A stretch of 5,719 bases of DNA, taken from the NCBI GenBank assembly GCA_913054205.1, contig CAJXJM010000185.1, positions 1 through 5,719 on the forward strand, given 5' to 3'. Below are positions 1-5,444 of this stretch, piece by piece (the stretch's first letter is position 1; each line of letters starts with the position of its first letter). The notes under the pieces are model-generated. The model was not told the origin of the DNA. It was given only the letters and a program-made list of their open reading frames with translations, and searched no databases. The translations under genes were made by a program, and so were the position numbers. Source of the DNA: an uncultured Rhodospirillaceae bacterium (lineage in GTDB: Bacteria; Pseudomonadota; Alphaproteobacteria; Rhodospirillales; UBA2165).

Positions 1-830
1 CCATCGGCAAGGCGCTTTGCAATGGCGTTCTTCAAAATTTAGAGACATTGGCCGGCGATATAGTTCCCGAACTTAAGATTAGCAATTATGGGAAAAGTAC
101 CGTGCGGCATTTGCTGACCATGAGTTCCGGAGCGTTTATGACTGTGTTTGGCGGACGACCGAAATATTCAAGTGGCATGGGGCAGCGTCCAAGAAACGGC
201 AAACCATTTGGCGGCCCATCCTGGCCGATCAGACTTGGCCAAATTTCGATCAGTGATGGTTTATGGAGCAAGATTTGGGAGAAAACCGAAAATAAAAATC
301 ACGCTGCTCCGGGAGATGTATTTCTTTATCGAAACACAGAACCCATGGTCATGAGTAAAATCATTGAGAGATCGTCAAAGATGAGTCTCGCTGCTTATTT
401 TGACAAACATGTATGGCAGGCTGTTAGGGGAGCTCAAACCGGTCATTGGGAAACTGACATTGAAGGCACAACATTGGCGATGTCCGGGTTTCAGATGAGT
501 CTCAAGGATTGGGGACGCATTGCGATCTGGATATTGTCGGAGCTAAAAAAGCCAGGGTGTTATGGCGACTATTTGCGCCAGTCAACGACCACGCAAATTA
601 AAACGTCTGGCATCGGCGGGACCGCGAATACGCCGTTTAATGGATACGGATTTCAGTGGTGGACAGATCATAAAAATACGCCGGGTTTTTGGGGCAAGGG
701 TTTTGCCGGACAGGAACTTGGCATTAACCCAAAGACCGACAAAGTTCTGATTAAATTTGGCTATCGCAGCTACCCAGGTGTTGCCAGCGGCATCACTGAT
801 CTTTTCCGAGAATGGAATAAATCGAACTAG
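1..830 (+). CDS. Serine hydrolase of the beta-lactamase / penicillin-binding fold (5' truncated)
   Basis: The reading frame is open from the window edge (first complete codon at 3) to TAG at 828-830, so the N-terminus is missing. The first residues are (x)-I-G-K, and the cut codon is NCC, which is Ser if N is T. This fits the S-x-x-K nucleophile motif of serine beta-lactamase-like hydrolases. It is followed by the family-typical R-H-L-L-T-M-S-S-G segment (about 105-131). The second motif Y-x-N is Y-R-N at 327-335. The third motif region reads G-K-G-F-A-G-Q (693-713), closer to the G-x-x-G-Q variants of 6-aminohexanoate-dimer hydrolase-like and esterase members than to the K-T-G of true beta-lactamases. 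The family hydrolyses amides or esters through an acyl-serine; the substrate cannot be read from the sequence. A TTG at 48 is the first start-like codon in the window but would delete the nucleophile, so it is not the true start. Export cannot be judged without the N-terminus. Confidence 0.88.
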   Translation, partial: IGKALCNGVLQNLETLAGDIVPELKISNYGKSTVRHLLTMSSGAFMTVFGGRPKYSSGMGQRPRNGKPFGGPSWPIRLGQISISDGLWSKIWEKTENKNHAAPGDVFLYRNTEPMVMSKIIERSSKMSLAAYFDKHVWQAVRGAQTGHWETDIEGTTLAMSGFQMSLKDWGRIAIWILSELKKPGCYGDYLRQSTTTQIKTSGIGGTANTPFNGYGFQWWTDHKNTPGFWGKGFAGQELGINPKTDKVLIKFGYRSYPGVASGITDLFREWNKSN

Positions 831-862
831 GTTCTATTTCCGACCTGTCCTATACTGGATGC

Positions 863-1336
863 ATGAAAATATTTTTGCCTTTTTTTTTGATTCTTTTAGG
901 TGGATGCCAGTTTTGGATTGCTGGCCATTCGAGCGACAAGACCGTGGTCGTAACGGGGGGCGGTACCGCAGATCCTCTCGCAGGTACGACAGTCTTTCAC
1001 ATGGAAATTGTCGGAACTGGTATTTCATGCAAAGGAACCAGTTGGCCCAATCGCCAGAGACGGAGTTCCCAGGAGCCGGAGGCTTTTACGAAATTAACCT
1101 GTAACGATGGACGGACCGGCAAAGGCGAATCGAAAATGATAACCGCTGATACCGGACGTTCAAAAGGTACTGATTCTTGCGGCAATACCTATGTCTTCGA
1201 TTTCAGCGTAAACAAAATATTTATCGACGAGAAAGAGCAAGAATACACGGAACTGGTTAAGCGTGGTGGCAGCTACTGGAACGACAAATGCATCGCCAGC
1301 ACCGACGCCCCAAAACATACCGATCCGTTGATGTAA
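863..1336 (+). CDS. Putative small lipoprotein, unknown function
   Basis: This ORF of 157 residues begins with a short signal peptide: Met-Lys, a hydrophobic run, then L-L-G-G-C, a good lipobox with Cys15 as the predicted lipidated residue. The mature part is polar, with four further cysteines (56, 80, 106, 143) that could form two disulfides in the periplasm. It has Gly/Thr-rich and beta-prone stretches, and I recognise no domain. It begins 32 nt after the serine hydrolase stop, so co-transcription is possible. No clear Shine-Dalgarno precedes the ATG; instead a TATACT (851-856) lies where a -10 box would put transcription start near the ATG itself. The signal peptide and lipobox support this frame over the overlapping frames. 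It ends directly before a strong inverted repeat. Confidence 0.7.
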   Translation: MKIFLPFFLILLGGCQFWIAGHSSDKTVVVTGGGTADPLAGTTVFHMEIVGTGISCKGTSWPNRQRRSSQEPEAFTKLTCNDGRTGKGESKMITADTGRSKGTDSCGNTYVFDFSVNKIFIDEKEQEYTELVKRGGSYWNDKCIASTDAPKHTDPLM

Positions 1337-1367
1337 TGTAATAAAGGTTCCTGGAACCTTTATTACA
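1337..1367. terminator. Bidirectional intrinsic terminator candidate between convergent genes
   Basis: A perfect 15-bp inverted repeat (arms 1337-1351 and 1353-1367) with one central base. The GC core GGTTCC/GGAACC is flanked by AATAAA on the left and TTTATT on the right. That A-tract / GC stem / T-tract layout can terminate transcription in both directions. It starts right after the lipoprotein stop (1334-1336) and lies 11 nt beyond the stop of the convergent ligase gene. The T-tract is short and interrupted, so efficiency is uncertain, but position and symmetry make the role likely. Confidence 0.75.
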
Positions 1368-1378
1368 ATGTTAACTAT

Positions 1379-2668
1379 TTAATCCCTCAGATCGACAAAC
1401 CTTGGCGCTTTGACCGAGCTCTCGAATTCTTTGGCAAGGGTGCCGCGGGCTAGAATGACGACATCGGGGGTGACTTCGAATTTGTTTTTGGTGTCGGCGA
1501 TGATGCGGTTGCAAAGCGTGTCCGGGTTTCCTGTGTGCAGCACTTCGATGGAGAGGCGCAGCACATCAAGATCATTTTCGCTGACCAGCTCGGCTTTAAA
1601 GTCGACGAGGTCTTCGTAGTCGAAAAGAAAATCTTCGAGTTCCGGGTGATTGATATTAACGCCGCGGACTTTGAAAAAGCCAACGGTGCGGTGCGCATGT
1701 TTGACCACCGGGAAGACAGAGTAGGGGCCGTCGCTATCATCGCCATGTTCTTTGTAGGTGACGATGTCGCCGGAACTCCAGCGAATGAAAGGCGTCGCGT
1801 TATTGGTGAAGAGCGGTGTGACGACAAGGCCGCCTTCCTCACCTTCGGCCACCGGCTCACCGGTGTCGAGATCGATTACTTCGATATGGAACAAATCCGT
1901 CCAGATATGGAAGCCATCGCGCGCTTGAGACTCGCCGCCCATCATGCCGCATTCGGTCATGCCAAAACCGTCCCAGACTTCGGCGCCCCACATGCGGCTG
2001 ATCTTGGCACGCTTGGCAATAGACAAAGGCTCGGCTGACGTAAGAATGGTCTCGACCGAAGAGCCCGCCAAATCTATGCCTTGGTCCTCCGCCATGTTGG
2101 CGAGATGAATGCCATAGCTCGACATGCCCATCCAGACGGTGGGTTGCAGGCGATTGATGAGATCGATCTGAACAGCGGAAGGCGTCGAGTTGCCGGCGCC
2201 GGCCCAATTGACACCGATGCCTTGTTGTTGGCAGGCGCGGGCATAGACGTGGCCGACGGGGTGAATGCCGAGCGGAAAGGAGACTTGCGCTGTATCTTTT
2301 TTGCCCAAATTCGGCGCGATCAAATTACGCGCAAAAGACAAAATGCAATAAGGTAAATCTTCAAATGTACGCGGATAAAACAGTGGAATGCCCGTCGAGC
2401 CGCCCGAGCGCCAGAGCTCGGCAATTTCATTTTTTGGCGCAAGGCAAAATTCATCAAAGAACTTCTCAGGCGGAATAGCGCGAAGCTCGTCTTTGGTCAG
2501 CAATGGAATTTTGCGCCACTCTTCCGGATCGTCCAGCTTGTCCTCGTCGATATTGTCGAGACGGCCGTTGTGGAATTTTGCTTTCCGCGCTTTTTGCAAA
2601 GCGATTTTCTTGCGCTCGCTTTGGATTTTGGCGATTTCGTCGCGGGAGGAGGGTATCGGAAGCGGCAT
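1379..2668 (-). CDS. Phenylacetate-CoA ligase-like AMP-forming (adenylating) enzyme
   Basis: This 429-residue protein belongs to the PaaK-like branch of the ANL adenylate-forming superfamily, whose members activate a carboxylic acid with ATP and usually transfer it to CoA. Visible motifs in order are: R-S-G-G-S-T-G-I-P (residues 87-95), the Gly/Ser/Thr-rich phosphate-binding loop; G-F-G-M-T-E-C-G (234-241), the adenine/Mg motif with its Glu; I-R-W-S-S-G-D (295-301), with the ribose-binding Asp; and G-F-F-K-V-R-G-V-N-I-N (330-340), the hinge to the C-terminal domain. The C-terminal lid domain ends with a Lys (about 420) in V-K-A-P-R-F-V-D, a candidate catalytic lysine. Length matches PaaK-type ligases (about 430). 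The start is ATG at 2668, with GGAG 8 nt upstream inside the last codons of the preceding gene and only 2 nt between that stop and this ATG, implying translational coupling. It is the last gene of the operon. The neighbours are not the usual paa genes, so phenylacetate as substrate is not supported. Confidence 0.87.
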   Translation of the reverse strand: MPLPIPSSRDEIAKIQSERKKIALQKARKAKFHNGRLDNIDEDKLDDPEEWRKIPLLTKDELRAIPPEKFFDEFCLAPKNEIAELWRSGGSTGIPLFYPRTFEDLPYCILSFARNLIAPNLGKKDTAQVSFPLGIHPVGHVYARACQQQGIGVNWAGAGNSTPSAVQIDLINRLQPTVWMGMSSYGIHLANMAEDQGIDLAGSSVETILTSAEPLSIAKRAKISRMWGAEVWDGFGMTECGMMGGESQARDGFHIWTDLFHIEVIDLDTGEPVAEGEEGGLVVTPLFTNNATPFIRWSSGDIVTYKEHGDDSDGPYSVFPVVKHAHRTVGFFKVRGVNINHPELEDFLFDYEDLVDFKAELVSENDLDVLRLSIEVLHTGNPDTLCNRIIADTKNKFEVTPDVVILARGTLAKEFESSVKAPRFVDLRD

Positions 2669-2670
2669 GT

Positions 2671-3648
2671 TTATTTCTCCAAAATGCCTATCCAGCGGGA
2701 TTGCGCGAGATAATTGCCTTCGCTCTCGCTGGCGATCATGTCTTTGAGGCGGATTTGTTTTTCCGGCGTGTCTTCCGATATCTCGTCGACACTATCTTTA
2801 GACAACATCTCGTAATCTTCGCCGACCGGGCAGACGTCCTGGCAGCGACGGCAGCCAATCACAGCACCGGCACCGCGCAAAATACTTTGCCACAAATTGA
2901 AGCTGTCCTCTGAGCGAATCATTTTCTTTTGGATTTCAGGATCCGTGCTATCGATCACATTGCCCAAAAATTCTGTCAGCTGGTTGAAGCCGTGCGGATT
3001 GCGGTAGGTATCACAGCCCTGCCAGTCGCGATCCCATTGCCCGATGACATCACCGGGACACGCGCTCAAACATTTACCGCATTCCGGCCCTTGGCAAAGC
3101 GGGGTCTCCATCCGGCTGTCGGGCTCAACCGGCGCGGAGGTCAGCACCGCGATCAACATGACACGCGGGCCGTATTCGGGGGTCAGCAATTGCAGGTTCA
3201 AGCCGAGCGTGCCGAGACCGGCCTCAACGGCTGCATGTTCAACCGACAGCAAAGGTGATAAATGCTTTTCGGGATTGCCGTCGTATTTCCAGGGATCGAC
3301 ATGAGTCGGCGGCACGATGAGAGCAGGGTAGCCTTGCTCTTCGAGCCACAGCACCAGCTCCAATGCGGTTTCTTCAAGCGCTGTGATCGCCAACTCGTCA
3401 TTGTAATATTTGTGGCGATTGTTCCAAGCCGGAATGCGCGACGTGCCAATGCTGATTCGGCGCGCCAGCACAATCACCCGATCGGCATCATGGTCGCTGA
3501 TATCAGAAGGTATCTTCGGATCGTCCGGATAGGGCGGGTTATCGTTCAGTGCCCGGCCATCGGCAATGCCGACCAAATCGGCACCGAGTTGCTTTGATTT
3601 GGCTTTGACGTCAGCTGCCGTGATCGGCGATTGAAATACCTCAACCAT
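2671..3648 (-). CDS. Double [4Fe-4S] cluster protein, QueG/reductive-dehalogenase-like (paralog B)
   Basis: This 325-residue protein has two ferredoxin-like cysteine sets: C185-x4-C190-x2-C193-x3-C197-P and C266-x2-C269-x3-C273-P, plus C212. Eight cysteines are enough for two [4Fe-4S] clusters. The upstream half has A-G-L-G-T-L-G-L-N (142-151) and a P-E-Y-G-P-R segment (157-162), resembling the conserved core of epoxyqueuosine reductase QueG and of reductive dehalogenase catalytic domains. It lacks the W-I-G-K-N form typical of QueG and the C-terminal HEAT-like extension, so it is unlikely to be QueG. Cobalamin use is possible from family resemblance but not shown. I chose ATG 3648, 1 nt after the upstream stop and with AGAGGA about 11 nt before it. 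The frame stays open up to 3759, but that extension overlaps the upstream gene and encodes a Lys-rich non-homologous tail. The core then aligns with the N-terminus of paralog A. Cytoplasmic, with no signal peptide. Confidence 0.85.
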   Translation of the reverse strand: MVEVFQSPITAADVKAKSKQLGADLVGIADGRALNDNPPYPDDPKIPSDISDHDADRVIVLARRISIGTSRIPAWNNRHKYYNDELAITALEETALELVLWLEEQGYPALIVPPTHVDPWKYDGNPEKHLSPLLSVEHAAVEAGLGTLGLNLQLLTPEYGPRVMLIAVLTSAPVEPDSRMETPLCQGPECGKCLSACPGDVIGQWDRDWQGCDTYRNPHGFNQLTEFLGNVIDSTDPEIQKKMIRSEDSFNLWQSILRGAGAVIGCRRCQDVCPVGEDYEMLSKDSVDEISEDTPEKQIRLKDMIASESEGNYLAQSRWIGILEK

Positions 3649-3649
3649 G

Positions 3650-4660
3650 CTAAGTCGTTTCCTCTTCTTTTTCTTTTTGTGCCTTTTTGAATTCCTGCAT
3701 TTGGCGGGCGACGATGCCTTGATAGCCGTCCGGGCCGACCCAGCGAATGTTCCAGTCATCGAGACCCGATATAGGGTCGCCGTCTTTACGAGCTTGTTTG
3801 AAACCTTTGGCCTTGGCTACTTTTTCGTCGGTTTTCTCCGGGATGATTTTCTGTGGGCCTGCGAGATAGGCGTGGTAATCATTGCCAACCGGACAGACAG
3901 CCAGGCAACGCGGGCAATCACCGAACGAGCCGACGACGCGCAGCAAGCCCTGCCAAAATCCGAAGATGTCGCGGGACTTAATCATCTCTTTCTTTTCGTC
4001 TCGGCTGGCGAATACATACTTCATGAAAAAACTGGTCGCTGTCATAAAGCCAAATTCTTGGGCCTCAAGGGCGCAATTTCTCTTGTCGATGCCGAAATGC
4101 AGAACGGCGTCGGTCGGACAGGAATAGAGACAGCGCGAACAGCTTTCGCCAATGCAGACTTGTTCGGTCATCGGCGCGTCGGGCTCTAGCTCAAGCTCGG
4201 TCAGAATACCGGTGAGGTAAACCCGAGGACCATATTCCGGCGTCAGGATATTGACCTCCAATCCAAATGTGCCGAGCCCGGCCTCTATCCCCAAATGCCG
4301 CGTCGAAAGATAGCCATAACTGGCGTTTTTCATGTTCCAGTCAGTTTCCTGAGCCGCCGTGACAAAGCTTGGGTGTCCTTGGCGCTCTAAAATATCAGCG
4401 AGCTTATAGGCGATGCGATCCATCCGCCGCAGCACCAGCATGTCGAGATACTGCACCGGGATATTGGATTTGGCACGGAAGGCCGCGACCGGGATGTGCT
4501 GGACCACGACAATGACGCTTTTGACGTGCGTGGAGATTTTTTCTGGCGTTTGCGGCCAGCGCGGGTCAGGCGGAAACGCGTTCAGCGTCTGGGCCGACGC
4601 GATGCCAATCATGTCCGCACCCAATTCAAGTCCTAGTTTTTTAATGTCTTCCGCGTTCAC
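3650..4660 (-). CDS. Double [4Fe-4S] cluster protein, QueG/reductive-dehalogenase-like (paralog A)
   Basis: This 336-residue paralog of the next gene downstream opens with L-G-A-D-M-I-G-I-A-S (residues 13-22), matching L-G-A-D-L-V-G-I-A-D in its partner. Its cysteines are C169-x4-C174-x2-C177-x3-C181-P, C196, and C249-x2-C252-x3-C256-P, almost the same spacing as paralog B. The core G-I-E-A-G-L-G-T-F-G (124-133) and T-P-E-Y-G-P-R (140-146) is shared. The family binds two [4Fe-4S] clusters and moves electrons, in QueG and reductive dehalogenases to a corrinoid; the substrate here is unknown. The start is GTG at 4660, supported by GGGAG 8 nt upstream. An upstream ATG (4675-4673) hits a stop after three codons. 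The C-terminus is strongly charged (Lys/Glu-rich) and its A/G-rich coding sequence also supplies the ribosome binding site of paralog B. Only 1 nt separates the two genes. Confidence 0.86.
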   Translation of the reverse strand: MNAEDIKKLGLELGADMIGIASAQTLNAFPPDPRWPQTPEKISTHVKSVIVVVQHIPVAAFRAKSNIPVQYLDMLVLRRMDRIAYKLADILERQGHPSFVTAAQETDWNMKNASYGYLSTRHLGIEAGLGTFGLEVNILTPEYGPRVYLTGILTELELEPDAPMTEQVCIGESCSRCLYSCPTDAVLHFGIDKRNCALEAQEFGFMTATSFFMKYVFASRDEKKEMIKSRDIFGFWQGLLRVVGSFGDCPRCLAVCPVGNDYHAYLAGPQKIIPEKTDEKVAKAKGFKQARKDGDPISGLDDWNIRWVGPDGYQGIVARQMQEFKKAQKEKEEETT

Positions 4661-4661
4661 C

Positions 4662-4696
4662 CGTTAGACTCCCATTAATTGTTGGGTAGCCTAACG
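4662..4696 (-). promoter_or_regulatory. Intergenic RNA hairpin that buries the Shine-Dalgarno of paralog A
   Basis: Read on the minus strand, the 5' arm CGUUAGGCU-A-CCCA (4696-4683) pairs with the 3' arm UGGGAGUCUAACG (4674-4662). The stem has 13 pairs with one bulged A and an 8-nt A/U-rich loop (4682-4675). One pair is G-U on the minus-strand transcript but would be A-C on the opposite strand, so the minus RNA folds better. The 3' arm contains the GGGAG ribosome binding site of the gene starting at 4660, so the folded RNA should restrict its translation. No U-tract follows, so it is not a standard terminator. Other roles are an mRNA processing or stability element between the selenoprotein and the Fe-S genes. 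The fold is worked out by hand. Confidence 0.6.
4669..4673 (-). promoter_or_regulatory. Shine-Dalgarno GGGAG for the GTG-initiated Fe-S gene
   Basis: On the minus strand GGGAG is followed by 8 nt and then GTG at 4660-4658. This spacing decides the GTG start. The site lies wholly within the 3' arm of the 4662-4696 hairpin, which makes it conditionally accessible. Confidence 0.65.
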
Positions 4697-4721
4697 TTTT
4701 TAAAGCGGGGTTGGAAAGCCT

Positions 4722-5336
4722 CTATTTTTTCTCCGCGCCAGCTTGCTCCACAAGTTGCTCAAGCGCTTCGTAAGGTTGCGCGCCGACAACACCTGCACCG
4801 CCCGCAATATAAGTTGGCACGCCGGTGACACCCATTTGGCGGGCTTTGTCCCAATCCGCATCGACGGCTTCTTCGAAAGTACGTTCCTCGACGACTTTGC
4901 GGGCTTCTGCGCCATCTAGGCCAACGCTTTCGGCGAGTTCGACCAGCACATCAACATCGCCGACGTTTTTATTGTCGACAAAATAGGCTTGATAGATTTT
5001 TTCGTGGAGCGCGTCGCCGCCTTCCTGGGTATCAGCCCATGTGCCAAGTTCCTGAGCGAGGCGGCTGTTATAGGTGTGGGAGCGGGCCCCGTACGGCAGG
5101 CCTTCTTCGGCCATCAAACCGCTCATGCGTTCGTTCATGGCATTAATATCTTTGCCCGGTCCGAACATCTCCGCCAAGGTTCTGCCCTCTTGAGGCGTTT
5201 CCGGATGCAGTGGAAAATGCACCGGCTTGATCACAACGTTATAGTTCTGTTTTAGTTTTTCAATACGCCCGGTACTGAGATAACACCACGGTCAGACATA
5301 ATCCGTGAATAGTTCTACGACGACTGGCTCGGCCAT
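4722..5336 (-). CDS. DsbA/FrnE-family thiol-disulfide oxidoreductase, predicted selenoprotein (in-frame TGA = Sec15)
   Basis: Translated from ATG 5336 with the TGA at 5294-5292 read as selenocysteine, this gives 204 residues. The start is M-A-E-P-V-V-V-E-L-F-T-D-Y-V-U-P-W-C, where beta strand 1 leads into a redox motif with Sec15 in place of the first Cys of C-P-W-C and Cys18 as the resolving Cys. Family landmarks follow: the helical insertion, Y-Q-A-Y-F-V-D-N-K-N-V-G-D (residues 115-127, matching F-x-A-Y-F in FrnE-like proteins), and the cis-proline loop G-V-T-G-V-P (169-174). Length is normal for FrnE-type members (about 200-215). There are no other cysteines and no signal peptide, so it should act in the cytoplasm. 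The ATG has AGGAG 8 nt upstream. A start at GTG 5234 would remove the active site and the first strand. Alternatives are a sequencing error or a TGT/TGC-to-TGA nonsense mutation. The intact frame either side, the exact position at the catalytic Cys and the SECIS-like hairpin favour selenocysteine. Confidence 0.82.
5260..5278 (-). promoter_or_regulatory. SECIS-like hairpin downstream of the Sec UGA
   Basis: On the minus-strand mRNA, UCAGUAC (5278-5272) pairs with GUAUUGA (5266-5260): seven pairs, one of them G-U, closing a 5-nt loop CGGGC (5271-5267). Two further U-A pairs are possible outward across mismatches. The loop starts 21 nt after the UGA and exposes GGG. Bacterial SECIS elements, bound by SelB, typically have a small apical loop with G near its start, roughly 16-37 nt after the UGA, inside the coding region. 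The bulged U seen in E. coli fdhF is not evident here. Hand-folded prediction. Confidence 0.6.
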
Positions 5337-5344
5337 TTGGCAGG

Positions 5345-5349
5345 CTCCT
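5345..5349 (-). promoter_or_regulatory. Shine-Dalgarno AGGAG for the selenoprotein start
   Basis: The minus strand reads TAGGAG, then 8 nt, then ATG at 5336-5334. This is one of the best ribosome binding sites in the window. It supports initiation upstream of the in-frame TGA, which makes sense only if the TGA is read through. Confidence 0.75.
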
Positions 5350-5371
5350 ATATTAAAATAATTCAGCCCGC

Positions 5372-5399
5372 ATACTAATCGATCAATGCCAGGTGGCAA
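5372..5399 (-). promoter_or_regulatory. Candidate sigma70-type promoter for the selenoprotein/Fe-S/ligase operon
   Basis: On the minus strand TTGCCA (5399-5394; 5 of 6 to TTGACA) is followed after 16 nt by TAGTAT (5377-5372; 4 of 6 to TATAAT). This would give a leader of roughly 30 nt before ATG 5336. The -35 box overlaps a small inverted repeat TGCCA-GG-TGGCA (5387-5398) that could be an operator. No convincing terminator follows the upstream monooxygenase gene, so read-through from it is equally possible. Confidence 0.35.
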
Positions 5400-5444
5400 A
5401 CACGAATAGTTCTAGATTGAACGACATCGATTTCCGATCCGTGC

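Noticed and set aside
757..1104. Plus-strand 115-residue open frame overlapping the lipoprotein
   Set aside because: It overlaps both the end of the serine hydrolase and the lipoprotein in another frame. The lipobox frame is the better-supported one.
1535..2038. Plus-strand 167-residue open frame inside the ligase gene
   Set aside because: It is antisense to a well-supported adenylating enzyme, has no recognisable domain, and is explained by codon bias of the real gene.
3649..3759. N-terminal extension of paralog B to 3759
   Set aside because: It would overlap the upstream gene by over 100 nt in another frame and encodes a Lys/Arg-rich stretch caused by the A/G-rich tail of that gene. Homology with paralog A begins after ATG 3648.
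3647..4189. Plus-strand 180-residue open frame with a Phe-rich start
   Set aside because: It is antisense to paralog A. The Phe/Leu-rich start is the complement of the Lys/Glu-rich tail of that protein, not a signal peptide.
4722..5234. A 170-residue ORF starting at GTG 5234 as the complete oxidoreductase
   Set aside because: It has no upstream ribosome binding site of note, lacks beta strand 1 and the catalytic motif, and contains no cysteine. The ATG at 5336 with in-frame TGA explains the gene much better.
5307..5414. Direct repeat GAATAGTTCTA at 5307-5317 and 5404-5414
   Set aside because: An 11-nt match is expected a few times by chance in a window this size, and one copy lies inside the selenoprotein coding region, so no function is supported.
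5412..5444. Possible terminator after the monooxygenase-like gene
   Set aside because: Only a 4-bp ATCG/CGAT stem is visible and there is no T-tract, so no terminator is called.
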